Shown here: one piece after another, positions 10,117 to 21,905 of the stretch
How positions within the stretch are numbered: position 1 is the first letter of the stretch
How the letters are laid out: each line of letters opens with the position of its first letter
Source of the DNA: Nemertoderma westbladi
Taxonomy: Eukaryota; Xenacoelomorpha; Nemertodermatida; Nemertodermatidae
Direction of reading: 5' to 3'
NCBI GenBank assembly: GCA_032718475.1
Contig: JAUCBJ010003520.1
Coordinates: 1-48,588, forward strand
DNA: 48,588 bases
Made by a program: the position numbers and the translations under genes
Notes under the pieces: generated by a model
What the model was told of the DNA's origin: nothing
Seen by the model: the letters and a program-made list of their open reading frames with translations, nothing else
Databases searched by the model: none

Positions 10117-11685
10117 CGTTTTTACTAACAAAAGCTGCAAATAATTGTAAATCAAATGATGTAAATACAATTTAATATTCAATTATCCTTATCAATAAAG
10201 GTAAATGGGAGGATCCTTATATTTATCTCATAAGTACACAACACAGTGGATCATAAATAATTGAAATTGTAACTACTAATAGAATCAAATTGGTTTATAA
10301 GCACAAAGTTATTAATTTATTGGTCTTCTTCTCCAACGGAATTATTATCTTTTAAATACAATTTATTTGTTATGTTTATTTCTATGCTAGTAAACATCGT
10401 TTTTAATTGTTAAATATTAAGGAATTTCACTGTTTGTTTAAGGGTGAATTGTCTAGAATCAAAAATGAAAATTGTCTTTAGATGCTGATAAAAAGTGCTA
10501 AATAGACACTTTTTAACGGTTTTCAGGAAATAGCAAATCTTTAATCAACCTGATCACTACATATATGTAACCTCCTTTTTACCCTATTACCGTAAGAGTG
10601 CTAATTGGATGTTAATATATATTCATATTATATAGCCTACATTACGTACCTTTAAAAATATGTAATGCTGTACATAATAGATTGGTGTCCACTTCAAGGC
10701 ACCATCGCACTTGTGGAAAACATTCCTAGCTCACCCCCTGCTAAGATGTCTTTTTTCCAGCGGTTGTAAAAACCCAATGAAATTAAGTAATTGGCTGCCA
10801 ATTACATAGGGATCCCGGTGAGAGTGTCCCCAATAGAGCAACCCACACACTGAGGTTATATATAATAGGACTTTTATTATTTATTATTTTATTTCCTTAT
10901 CCCCTGAGCGAGGAGGAAGAAATTAATAGAGCTGCTGTAGATTCAACAAGATTTTCTAATTCGAACCTTTGAGCATCTTAAAAGTTTATCAAGATCACCG
11001 CTCACTCAATGTGGAGCTACCCATAATTGTCATGGGCGAATTGCCTTTGAGAATCTACTGTATCATAGCCCCATATACTAGGTGTACTGAAGGAAGCCTA
11101 TATGTATCTGTGGAGAAGATACTGCAGCTGGGATTGTGGCTATGGGAGCCCATCAAAGATTACTATTACGATAAGATTAATAACGAAATGTTGGCAAACT
11201 GTGCTTTCAATATATTTGTTATTATTTATTGTAGGAACTGTTAGTTCTAGGTTATGTAATGTAATATAATGTAACAAAATTACCTACACCATGGTATTAA
11301 AAGGAACTATAAATACACTGAAAACATAGTGCTGAAAACTGCTACTTCTCACCCAAGAATGTAAATAAATAGTTATAGAATAGAAAAAAATCAAAAGGCG
11401 CAAATGAAAACAAGTAATTTGTGAGAATAACACCTTAGTGAAGATCGAAAAATATATATGAAATGTTAACTGAAACACAATCATACAGATACCTACAATC
11501 AACCCAAATCATACTACTGTAAATTTCTCTCAATTTTTAAAACCACCTTTAAATTTAAATTTATGCGCATAACTTCCAATAGTTCTAACTGTAATTGATC
11601 TACGTAATTAGCAAGTCGTTAGACTTGATTACTGTAAGAAAAAAAAGCTACTGGCTATTATAGCTACTGGCTACTGACTACTGAC
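10117..11685. other. Intergenic stretch
   Basis: No supported gene. Open frames at 10969-11244 (+) and 11284-11502 (-) show no domain, no splice context and no homologue elsewhere in the window. A compositional change near 10740-10920 may mark a repeat edge, but I cannot identify it. Confidence 0.4.
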
Positions 11686-11689
11686 CTAG

Positions 11690-11877
11690 AGCAAAAACGG
11701 CTCTAACGATTTGGATGAAATTTTGCATGGACCATGAAAATAGATTTCTATGGGTAGGCCTACTTGTGAAATCGCGGTTTAAATTGAAACATCTCAGCTT
11801 GTTTTATTTCTAAAAATAGCCCCAAAACACGACAATTGCCATAGGCGCAATGATAATAACACCAGCTGGGACTCATG
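11690..11877 (+). repeat. Dispersed repeat R1, copy 1
   Basis: This block contains atttggatgaaattttgcat, atcgcggtttaaattgaaac and atctcagcttgttttattt. The same order of motifs recurs in inverted orientation at 32800-32990 and, degraded, at about 12315-12420. It has no coding content and probably belongs to a non-autonomous mobile repeat. Confidence 0.7.
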
Positions 11878-12314
11878 AAAAATGTATAGAGATGGCCTGG
11901 TAATGCATTCAATAGGAAGGCCAACTAACAAAGAAGTACTTTCTCTGCTAAGTTTTATTATCCCACTACTCTACAACACAAACAGTAAGCAAACATTAAC
12001 TTGTTTAGCTGGCTATTACAGTCTCAGCTGAATAACTCTTCCCAATGTTAATTAATTGGTGTGCAAGCTAAATGACTGTTAGTTACACAATGTGTTGGAT
12101 ACACGTGTATTGTACTGTGCTCTCTAGCTCTCATCGAAATATTGTTTTATTTTGAAATCTTTCTGCCAACATTAATACTGTGGAGGCTGTATGCTTATAA
12201 GGCTGAATGTTTACTCAGCCTCTTAATGATTCTCCATAAGACTAATATTATAGTTTGAAATATAAAAATCTGTTATAATAATAAGAAAAATAGAATTGTT
12301 GTATTTAATTAATA

Positions 12315-12420
12315 TCGTGGTTTACATTGAACAGTGCAAATTGTTAATCGCGGATTACATTGAAACATCTCTACTTGTTTTATTTATTACAAAAATAAGA
12401 ATGAATTTGTCTTATGCGCG
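12315..12420 (+). repeat. Dispersed repeat R1, degraded copy
   Basis: It shares atcgcggattacattgaaac and atct-acttgttttattt with the R1 block at 11690-11877, about 500 bp away. Confidence 0.5.
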
Positions 12421-13876
12421 ATTGTATTGAATTCATGTCAACTGCTGTAATTATTATTAATCAATTGACACCTCGGCTCCTCTCTGAGACTCAGACTACT
12501 CTATCCGATAGAATAAAATAATCATTTCGCTAACTGCTCTATATCTTCTATAATCACAACAGCTTTTATAATTCATTAGATGATTACAACATAATAATTA
12601 TAGTAGTTGTCTAGAAAATTTCTCGTACACCACTGGGACTACCCTCACACTAATTTATTAGCCGACAGAACAAAAAGCTTTTACTTGACTCGTACTGTCT
12701 CCTACGACTTGCTTCACGGGCCGCTAGGCCCGTCTCTAATTAATTAATGGTAGTTTGCAATGGGCAAACAAACCTGCGTGTGGAGTAGTTATGGACACGC
12801 TCGACCAAGTCAATGGAGCATAATTTTTGATAAGGAGACCAAATCTAAGTGCAATATTCCACCAAAGGATGTATTTACGCTTTGTAAAGCCCGAAAAATC
12901 GATTTGCATTTTTCATGTTGAAGCATCGAAATATCATATTGGTTATTATATTTGGCTGTCGTCGGCTTGTTCCCTATAAATACACATTGAACTTCAAATC
13001 ATGACACGTAATAATCATTCTTATTTCTTACAACAACCCAAGCATTCTAATTTTAAACCAATTAGAAAGTAAGTATTTTCCAGGTTATTAAGTCCTAAGT
13101 AAAGCACTTGGAACTTATGGGTAGCTATATTAAATTGCCATTTTTGAGACCAAGACAAAGAGAGCAGCCAAAGAAAGAACCACATCAATTTCTATAATTA
13201 TAGTATACTAGTACTATACTATAGTAATACTAGTTTCCATTAACTTCAGATCATCAGCGTGTAACTTACAACATACACCATTAATACAAATTAAATAAAG
13301 TAAGACATTTTATAAAAATTACGAATAAAGATAGATCTGAAAATACTTTGTGAGAACCTGATCAACACTCTGGGAAATGGAAATTTCATTACTTCTAATA
13401 TTAATTGGCTCCGATGAGCTAGAAATCATACAGAAATCATGCTGGTGATACAGACTACACAAATAAGCAGTCTGAAATCATCAACCGATTCGTGGTAAGT
13501 CTTGTAAGACCATCGCTCGGCTGAGCTTCACTCTACTCACTAAAAGCCAAACAAGCTGAGGTTGTAATTTTACTGGGGCAGTTGTCAGTAGGAACTGATC
13601 CATCTTCTATACTTCACTAAAAGATCTCAAAGCAACAAAATCTATTTTATTTCATACTGAATTCTTTTTTGTATAAACAATACAACAAATTGTCTTTCAT
13701 ATCCTTTAGATCCTGTTTCATTGTGTGTTTCAGTTTAAAGTGTCGAATTAAATTGGATTGTTCCACGGTATCGAATTCTGTATTTCAATACGCTTGATGT
13801 TGATGCATGATTTCTACCTCGACTCCCACCCCACTTTGACTTTCTAATTCGCCTTTATATAATAATTATGTTGAAT
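12421..13876. other. Intergenic AT-rich stretch
   Basis: Nothing coding is supported. A short GC-richer segment (about 12690-12735) and a palindromic TA-rich run (about 13196-13230) are present but unassigned. Confidence 0.35.
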
Positions 13877-13888
13877 TAATTGTTCAAG
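13877..13888 (+). repeat. Left target-site duplication of LINE-B
   Basis: taattgttcaag is repeated exactly at 18098-18109, directly after the (TAG)n tail of LINE-B. Confidence 0.85.
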
Positions 13889-13928
13889 TATTATTATTAA
13901 TTGGTCAACTGCGAGGCATACAGCTCGT

Positions 13929-13940
13929 TCAACCTAATTG
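13929..13940 (+). repeat. Left target-site duplication of the Penelope-like element
   Basis: tcaacctaattg occurs exactly here and at 15905-15916, bracketing the Penelope-like insertion in LINE-B. Confidence 0.85.
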
Positions 13941-15904
13941 TTTTTTTTTTTTTTTTTTTTTTATTCTTTAATTGTCAAGCTGAAGTAAAAAACCTTACCG
14001 GTAGGTATGCCAGTACAGTACGATACAAATACTAAAATAAAAAAGCAACTGACCATTAGACGTTGCATGCAATCAGTGATAAGCTGACGGCTGTCAGCTG
14101 ATCAGTAGGTTTCACCCCAATGGGGGCTTTCTCAAGTAGCTAGTGCTAGAAAGGAGACAATAGATAGAAGTTCCCAAGGAGACGGGACGGTAAAGTGAAA
14201 CAAGGTAGAAGTGTAACCGTCTAACCACTGGGAAGCAGCACCTCAAACTTGCGCCAATCATGTTTCTGCTTGTTAATAGCTGGCTGGCGAGTGCCTATAT
14301 AAAACATTTCTAGTTTTTGCAGGACAGGACGCAAAGGGTGCCGTGCAATAACCTTAAAGTGTTTGAACAACTCTCGCTAGTCGGTCAACCAACGTGTGTT
14401 GGGCTCCCCGCGGTGCGTCATGATATGGTTGTGAACTGTCTTGCCTTGTTCACTACCATCATTGGCCGACCTGTCTTGATGCTGTCTAACGCGTTCAACT
14501 AAGTTTGGATGGTATGTCCAACATATTCCCCCTTACAAGAGGGACAAGCAAATGAATACACGACGTTAGAAGCCAGAATATCGGGAACCGGATGTTTCAA
14601 TGATGGCAGTGATTGGCGCAGTTTGGCAGTTGTGTAAACAAACCGCACTGGCCGTGCGCAAGATCTCGGTACTAGACCACATAGCCTACGAACGAAAAGT
14701 TCGGTAGCCCGACCGCGGTACTCAAACTTACAGATGATAGGCCTGGGATTATCTACGGGTGCTTGATCCACCAGGTCAATGACCTCAGTGGGTGCAACCG
14801 CAGTCGCCTCGCTCTCACTACAATTGCCCGGACACCCCCTAGCAGCCCGGACGGCGGTAAGCTCACGTTGAATCTTCGCATTCGTATATTGGTTATTGCT
14901 AAGAATGGTGTTAGCTTCGCCAATTGCAGAATGGAGCTGGGAGCCATCCCCGCCCTTACTGACGTTGAAAATGCGATGAAACATTCCACGAACTACCCCC
15001 CGTTTGTATGCCTCAGGGGCACACACAGTAGCATTAAGAACAAGCCCGGTATCTGTAGGCTTGCAGTACCACGCCGTCGCAAGCGCGTGGTCAGTACAGG
15101 ACACACCCAAATCAAGGAAAGGCAAGCGGCCCTGTTCCTCCAACTCAAGTGTAAACTTAAGATTGGGGTGGAGGGCATTCACCTCTCTCAGCTTCTCAGT
15201 GGGGTCGTTACTACCAACGCTAAACACGTCATCAACGTACCTATCGCTTAGCTTGGTACCCGCCGCGATCTGCTCATCGAACTGTGACAGAAAGATGTTG
15301 GCAAGTATGGGACCCAAAGGGGAGCCCATGGCGACACCATCCCTCTGACAACGGTAGTTACCACAGTGATCCAGGAATACAACATCCTGTGTAGCAACCA
15401 ACATAAGACGAATAAATTGGTCCTTGTCAGGATGTTGCTCGTACAGTAGATCAGCAGCAAGCTGCACCGCCTCCTTGAGTGGAACGTTAGTGAATAAACT
15501 CACTACGTCCAGGGAGTAGAGGCGGTCCGTGGGTTCTACCTCCAGCTCGGCGAGACGATCGGCAGCCCCGGCGCTGTTAGTACCAATCCTACCCTCTGGC
15601 AGCACCTGCAACATGTCCCTGAAGTACTCAGCGACAGGGTGGTAGATGCTGCCGGGCATTGAAGTTATCGGGCGGAGGGGGACACCAGCCTTGTGGACCT
15701 TAGCGAGGCCGTACAGCCTCGGGGGAGTAGTATCCTTGCGCGGTAGTAACTTGGCTAGGAGTTCCTTACTCTCCTTACCCACAATACTGGTGACCTCGTC
15801 CCGTATAACCTCGGCCCTACGACGGTAAATATCGATCTTCACAGCACCCGGGCGGCCTGGAGGGGGACCAAACTTGGCGGGGTCGGCGATGAACAATGGC
15901 GGGG
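13941..15904 (-). mobile_element. Penelope-like retroelement, 5'-truncated, with A22 tail, nested in LINE-B
   Basis: On the - strand this contains a Penelope-type reverse transcriptase followed by the start of a GIY-YIG endonuclease and a non-coding 3' part that ends in 22 A (22 T at 13941-13962 on the + strand). Perfect 12-bp duplications flank it. The 5' end lies within the coding region, so it is truncated. The 3' region includes a degraded hammerhead-like hairpin (about 14098-14137). A second, older copy lies at 5920-6704. The protein frame breaks at a stop inside the GIY-YIG domain. Confidence 0.92.
14499..15890 (-). pseudogene. Penelope-like reverse transcriptase with truncated GIY-YIG domain
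   Basis: About 460 codons are open. In order: the KVHKAGVPLRPI block near 15695, YSLDVVSLFTNVPL near 15510, MGSPLGPILANIFLSQFD near 15310, the catalytic YVDD at about 15228-15239, and LPFLDL near 15100. A linker follows, then FEYRGRA and a cysteine-pair block FACPSCKGEYVGHTIQT (about 14565-14502), the beginning of the GIY-YIG nuclease typical of Penelope-like elements. A TAG stop right after this ends the frame, and the rest of the nuclease is only recognisable in broken frames below 14499. The upstream end is artificial, because the frame simply runs into LINE-B sequence above 15904. The RT core looks intact but the nuclease is not, so the copy is inactive. Confidence 0.88.
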
Positions 15905-15916
15905 TCAACCTAATTG
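15905..15916 (+). repeat. Right target-site duplication of the Penelope-like element
   Basis: Exact copy of 13929-13940. It lies within the LINE-B codons just before GSDHRIV. Confidence 0.85.
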
Positions 15917-16209
15917 GTTCGGACCACAGAATTGTGACTTCAGAGATAAGACTCAGTTTGAGAGCCAGCAAACCCAGGACAAGCAAGCAAGTCAACTATG
16001 ACTGGGAGAAACTCAGAACTGACAATGCTGTAAAGGATGCTTATCCAGTAGAAGTTCAAAACCGCTTTGAAGCACTTCAGTCAATGGATGAAGACCAATC
16101 CACCGATTCAATATACCAGAATATAATAACAGCCCACAAGGAATCAGCTAAGAGGCATATCCCCCAGAAACCCAAACGAAAACAGTATGTGCCATGGCAA
16201 AACTTGTAA
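15917..16209 (+). pseudogene. LINE-B endonuclease end and linker region
   Basis: The frame reads GSDHRIVTSEIRLSLRASKP, the closing motif of an apurinic-type endonuclease, and continues through a charged linker to a stop at about 16207. Further linker sequence follows in the next frame up to 16500. In LINE-A the equivalent block is SDHRLIVAKVRLSLRASR, so the families share this architecture. The N-terminal endonuclease motifs are missing because of 5' truncation. Confidence 0.82.
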
Positions 16210-16501
16210 GAGAGAAGATCTTAAGATAGCCTACAAAGTTAAAACCGAATAACCAACAACTGAAAACATTAACAAGGTTGAGAAAGCTAAGGTCGATCTT
16301 AAATTAGCCTACAACATCAGCCAGGAAAACTACATACAAGATAAAATTGAAGCAATTACAACTGCTCACATACAGCAACAATCAAGACTTACCTGGCAAA
16401 CTGTAAATGAGGTATCTGATTGGAAAAATTGTGCAAAGGGGCGCCTCAAAGCCGATAGTCCTGAAGAACGTGTTGGGAAGTGGAAAAATCACTTCAGCAA
16501 C

Positions 16502-18085
16502 TTGCTTGGGCAGCCACCAAACATCGATGTCAGCCCTACAAGGAAAATATATGACAAGACACTACCTATAGAAACAGGGGACTTCACACCTGCCGAACTC
16601 CAAAGAAGCATTAAAAGCATGTCCAATAATAAAGCGAGTAGATTAGATGAAATCCCAGCGGAGGTATGGAAAACCGGAGTGCTAAACAGACCATTATTGA
16701 ATGTTTGCAACCGGATGTTAAAAGGGGAAAAGCCACCACCAATTTGGACTAAAGGTCAACTAAAGCCTCTCCCCATACCCATACCTAAAGCCTCTCTCGG
16801 CATACCAACAAACTATCGTGGGATCTGTCGGCTTGTGGTAGCTGCCAAAATATACAATAAAATGATTCTATATAGGATTAGGCCTCACATAGAGAAACTA
16901 CTGCGTAAGAACCAAAACGGATTTCGACCAAGTAGATCAACAATAGCTCAGATACTTGCACTACGGAGACTGATTGAAGGAATTAAGTCAAAGAATCTCC
17001 CCGCAGTCATGACTTTTGTGGACTTCAAGAAGGCATTTGACTCCATCCATAGAGGTAAAATGCTTGAAATCCTAAGAGGTTATGGAATACCAGATGTAAT
17101 TGTTGCTGGCATTGGATTGTTATATTGTGACACAGAAGCGCAGGTACTCTCACCAGATGGTGAAACTGAGTTTTTCTCAATCCTGGCTGGCGTACTGCAA
17201 GGTGACACATTAGCACCATTACTATTTGTAATTGTGCTGGATTACGCAATGAGGACGGCCACAAAGGGTGAAGATCTGGGATTCACACTTCAAGAACGCA
17301 GAAGTAGTAGATATCCGGCAACTACAGTCACAGACACCGACTTTGCGGATGACATCGCCCTGCTCTCTAATACGCTAGCAGATGCACAGCTTCTACTAAA
17401 TAAAGTGGAGAAGGCTGCTAAGGAGGTTGGATTGCATATAAATGCTACAAAGACCGAATTCATGACCTTTAATGTTGATGGGAACTTGACAACCATTGAT
17501 AATAATTAACTAAGGAAGGTCGATGACTTCCAGTACCTTGGATCGTGGATAGAAAGTAGCAAAAAGGACATAGAAGTTAGGAAAGCAAAGGCTTGGGTAG
17601 CTCTATCAAAAATGGATACCTTCTTGAAATCAGATCTCTCCAGGCACCTGAAGACAAAGTTCTTTCGAGCCACAGTGGAAAGTGTATTTTTATATGGGGG
17701 TGAGACCTGGACACTGACTAAATCACTTGAACAACGAATTGATGGTTGCTACACAAGACTACTAAGGGCAGCCCTAAACATCAGCTGGAGACAACACATG
17801 ACAAACGCCGAGCTTTATGGTACAATACCACCTGTATCAACCACCCTCCGTGAACGCAGATTAAGATTCAGTGGGCACTGCTGGCGAAGTAAAGACGAGG
17901 TCATACCAGATCTACTTTTCTGGCAACCAACTCATGGAAAGCGTAGTCGTGGACGACCGGCCATAACATATATAGATCAACTTGAAAGGGATGCTGAACT
18001 TGGGAGAAACGAAATTGCGACAACTATGGAGAATCGGGAAGCCTGGAAGGATCTCATTTCCACTGTCCGAGTTCGCTCGACCTAG
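16502..18085 (+). pseudogene. LINE-B reverse transcriptase and C-terminal domain (one premature stop)
   Basis: The RT frame runs from about 16502 to a TAA at 17507, with the palm motif FVDFKKAFDSIH near 17020, AGVLQGDTLAPLLF near 17190 and the catalytic FADD near 17341. After the stop the same protein continues in frame VDDFQYLGSWIESSKKDIE to a second open segment (17612-18085) with LYGGETWTLTKSLEQRIDG, RRLRFSGHCWR and WQPTHGKRSRGRP. These C-terminal blocks occur in a widespread group of animal RTE-like LINEs. Apart from this single stop (and that in the linker), the reading is well preserved. The strand shows no host gene. Confidence 0.87.
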
Positions 18086-18097
18086 TAGTAGTAGTAG

Positions 18098-18109
18098 TAA
18101 TTGTTCAAG
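18098..18109 (+). repeat. Right target-site duplication of LINE-B
   Basis: taattgttcaag, identical to 13877-13888, directly after the (TAG)n tail. Confidence 0.85.
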
Positions 18110-19759
18110 GCGTTACCCATGTTTTCTATAACTTTGTTTTAAACTTCTTGAGGTAAACTACTTTCAGCGATAAATTCATCAAGTATTGCGTCACCATTTA
18201 ATGTTTGATTGTTGCTTATTACATGTGTAAATTATTTATTTATTATAATTATTTATTATTAATGATATAGAAAATTATTTAGAATTAATTTGAATAACTT
18301 CTGATCATAAATTTAACATTTATGTATTTTTAAGTATATTTTCTCGTAATGTAGAGTGTCCAGCAATATATGATAGATTTTATTTATTTTTTATTATTTT
18401 TGAATAAACGTGAATATATTTATGTCAATATTATTTGCATTTTATGAACATGCTGGACGATGTTCAAAAAACTACTGAATTTCTAATTATAAATATTCGA
18501 TATTATAATTTAATTGTTATTAAATTATTTATTATAATCTGGTATTTGATCAAGAAAATTTTTATTTTATAAATATCATGTCATTAACCTCGGTACGCTC
18601 GGATGTAATGTTCTTCAATATTTAATATGCAAAAATTAATAATTAATATTCGTAATGTAGGAATGCAGGCCATCAATGTGAGGCCTATGTGTACAGTAGA
18701 ATGTTTATGTTGCTAATTGTCGTTTCCAAGGCTGAGTTTGATAGCTGATCTGCATTCTTTGAAAACATGACGATTGAGGTTCGACCCATTAATGCATTGT
18801 AGAACATTTGCGTCACAATTTAATCTATCAATTTAATTAGGAGAAAAAAAAACGGACGGCGCTGTCACTTCAAACGAATCACCAAATTGAGTTGATCTTT
18901 CGTGATTATTTTCATTTTATTCTGATAATTAAAGAATCAGAGCTAATATAATTCTAATTTGATATCATCAACTTCAAATCGCACGGCCAACAAATATTTA
19001 CTGACCTGTATGTATTTTAATTTAATTATATTCGTATATCTAATAAGTTGGTTACACGGAGAATCTAATCAAATCCAAAGTTCATTTCCATCCAAGAGAC
19101 CAAGGCGTTGTTGTATCAGGAGGGTTAGTTAGTGGTGACAAAAGGTCACGGAAAAGTTATGGCGACGAATATTCTGTGGATGTAAAATCCACCTAGTACT
19201 GTAATAAATTTGCTTTTACTGTGAAAAATATATAAGCCCATTCGTGACCAATTCTGGGATAAGGAAGGAGGATAAAGTCGGAAAATTGATTTAACTTTCA
19301 TTAGGGTAAAGTATGCTTTACCTAAAGGGGACCCCATGGAAATAAGCTGTATATAATAGGGTTAATAATATATAATAGGGTAACCTATATGTTATGTTGT
19401 ACAATACCTATATAGATTGTGTATTTGTTATTGTTTGTATATAATGTATTAAACAAAGCCATATATTTTCTATTCTATTCTTTTTAATATATTCAGCTCA
19501 ATCAATGGGCATCAGTCAATAGCATGGTTCCTTTATTCTTCAAATTTAAATATTGAACTTAGCCACACTTAAATTACATTACATATTACAACATACAATT
19601 ACATACTTAAATTATGTACTGGTATGTAATAATATTATATATATATATATAGATTATACTTATAGTACGTATAACCTATCAAAATTATAGTGGTACTAGC
19701 AGTTGAGGTATGATACAGTAGATCAGTCCCATCCTCGAGCCCCAGCCCACTGCGCCATC
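18110..19759. other. AT-rich intergenic stretch
   Basis: Very AT-rich, with no supported gene. At about 19350-19400 a 20-30-bp phrase around tatataatagggt is repeated. A TA dinucleotide run lies at about 19637-19652. Confidence 0.4.
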
Positions 19760-21080
19760 TCACCCAGGAGCCTCTAAGGCAGTTAAAGGCACCACAAATT
19801 ATGGCAAAGGAGATCCGTCTCCTCAGTCATCCCATTACGGTGTCATATGGGCGATCCCAGTTGTGCTGCAGTCTGTCTTCGATGACCCACAGCAGTTTAT
19901 TAGCCTGGGGGCCAAAACTCCCATCACACGATGCGATGAATGGTGAGAAGTCGCCTCGATATGCGAATACTGCCTCAGAATAGATGTGCATCTAGATTTA
20001 TTTAGATGATTTGCATCTTCGGCATATTCCATTATGGCAGTGGTGGTGTGCTTCAGGTAAGACTTGGCATCAAGGTTGATGTTTCGAATATCGATCAACG
20101 CTGGAGTTTAGACAGTGGAGGCACCACATATACCTACATCGCACCGTAGACCATCTCCCATACCATCCTCATGCTGCTAACAGACGACTGGCTCCAGAAT
20201 AACATTCCGGGGACCAAAGATTAGTGCATCAAGGTTACCAATGCAACGGCATCCCAGAGCTCATTGTGCCGCTGGATCACAAGGCCCCCCTTCTTGCAGT
20301 TCAGGCCATAGTCTAGATCAAGAGCAGAACCACAGCGACTGCTACACAGCGACCTGTGTACCCAGTCGCAGCGCCTGGTTACACCCACCAGCAGTCATCC
20401 ATACTGGATGGTGCGCATATCGGAACTCCTTTGGAGACAAATCAAACTGGTATTCCGCTAGAGGAGCAGAAGAAACCTGGCCACCTGTTTTTGTCTCAGA
20501 GGTTCGTTGCACTATCCAAAGTCTTGTTTCAGAAAACCTCTCCAAAACCCTTTCCAACTGCATCCCTTCAATCCGGTTCCTCTCATCATCATCTTTTCTC
20601 GCTGCTGCAGACATTACCGATGAGCATCTGGTGAGAACATCTCCTGACCTCCAAACACCTTCACCAACACACTAGTCTCTTTCCTCGAGACCTTAAACTC
20701 ACTATCCGCTTCTACCACTGGGTTGCAAAAACCTAGGGAGACAGAGCAAAGAGGTCATGTTAAGGTAGAGATATAACTCCGCCGAAAACTGCTGGTAGGA
20801 GCCGGTCCATAATGGCATCTTCGAAGGCCCTGAACTCGTCGCTGCACTCGCGGATGACCCTCTGTATATTTACCTCTCACATTAGAGAGAGCAGACCATT
20901 GCAGAGAACGCGGCGTGAGGCAGGGCCTCTGCCATTTCCGTCATCATGTCTACTGCATCTACAAATGCAGCAACCTTCGCTCCCACATACTCTCGGTTCT
21001 CTCCTTTCCGACCTAAAAACCCGAGGAAACGGTGTCCTAAAACTATGTTTACTTCTGTCAATAGCCACAATAGTTTTTTA
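19760..21080 (-). pseudogene. Decayed retroelement polyprotein (region downstream of the RT)
   Basis: Read on the - strand, successive fragments in shifting frames resemble the C-terminal part of a polyprotein common in invertebrate retroelements. In order: HRFLGFLGRKGENREYVGAK (about 21040), a middle stretch ending DLSPKEFRYAHH near 20420, NCKKGGLVIQRHNELWDA near 20290, GNLDALIFG with EPVV near 20190, and IDIRNINLDAKSYL near 20085. There are at least five frame breaks and stops. The overlapping + strand frame (20241-20675) is a shadow. The order of the blocks, not any single one, gives the identification, which rests on remembered family features. Element class uncertain. Confidence 0.65.
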
Positions 21081-21688
21081 AATATTCTATATTTGAAAAT
21101 TTCAGTATTTATTTATGTAGTAACATGTGTACAATAATAAATATAATAATAATAGTACTAGGAAAATATCTAGCAGAAAATGCCAAAACCCGACTGTATA
21201 ATTACTGCTATAATGTAATCATTTAAAGGAAAATATTATTACAAAATAACAAAAAAATTAACGAATAATAATTTGTTAACAAATTTACATCACCGTATTG
21301 TTCAACTTTATTTTAATACAATAATAACACTTAATCTACCTATAACATTCGTCCTGTTCCATTAGGTAAAATAAATAAATGAAATTATGAAGATATACCA
21401 CAGTCAAACACTGAAATAGCATCAAAACAGATCAGACAGTAGTGAGTACATTAATATTGACAGTATAAAAACCTGAACTCTACAATTATATTATCACATA
21501 AACAAATGACGGAAGAAGGCAAACTAGCTATGCTACTGCTGTCATTTGCCATATAAAAATAAATCCACACTAGAGTAAAACAAATCCAAACCCAAATTGC
21601 TAAATAAACGTATCACGTGATATGCTGTATATTATATTATAATTATATGATATAGAATTAAATAAGCTCTTTGTGCTCCAATTATTGA
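21081..21688. other. AT-rich intergenic stretch
   Basis: Nothing recognised: long runs of A/T and short a-rich motifs, no gene or repeat boundary. Confidence 0.4.
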
Positions 21689-21905
21689 TTGATTGATTTC
21701 CCCAAAATGGTGATCGTTGTCTGCTACTACTCAGTTGATGTAGATGACGTTTACAAACATCTTTATGCTGTAGATGGAATAGAGACAGCTTTCATGGCCA
21801 ATCTTGGGGACTTTAATGAAGGCTTTCCTCGGCCAAACCCTTCTTGGTCATACAGTCACAATGTCAACAGGAATTCTGCATAAATAAAGAACTGCAGAAC
21901 TATAT
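21689..21905 (+). pseudogene. LINE-A-related endonuclease fragment
   Basis: The frame reads FPKMVIVVCYYSVDVDDVYK, then LGDFNEGFP and NVNRNSA, which parallels the LINE-A endonuclease (FPKVVLIVCYSPTSVAPVEE ... LGDFNASLH ... SVNRNSV). Identity is clearly lower than in the other fragments, so this is an older copy or a related family. About 65 codons survive, without flanking element sequence. It lies about 370 bp upstream of the GPCR exon. Confidence 0.72.

Larger units (their letters stand above)
13889..18097 (+). mobile_element. LINE-B, RTE-like LINE, 5'-truncated, interrupted by a Penelope element
   Basis: This LINE runs from a 5' truncation near 13889, through the end of its endonuclease, a complete but broken reverse transcriptase and a C-terminal domain, to a (TAG)n tail at about 18082-18097. 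A perfect 12-bp duplication (taattgttcaag) flanks it. A Penelope element occupies 13941-15904. Joining across that insertion gives the frame EAYSSFN|LIGSDHRIV, a typical end of an apurinic-type endonuclease. LINE-B resembles LINE-A in layout and tail but is clearly a different family at the protein level. The stops in the coding region (16207, 17507) show it is dead. Confidence 0.9.

Noticed and set aside
10969-11502. Open frames on both strands (91 and 72 codons)
   Set aside because: Chance length in AT-rich DNA, no domain, no splice or poly(A) context.
14763-15828. Plus-strand frames opposite the Penelope-like RT
   Set aside because: Shadows of the - strand coding region, which has clear RT motifs.
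20241-20675. 144-codon plus-strand frame
   Set aside because: The opposite strand has retroelement blocks in the right order; the plus frame has low-complexity Ser/Pro composition and no domain.
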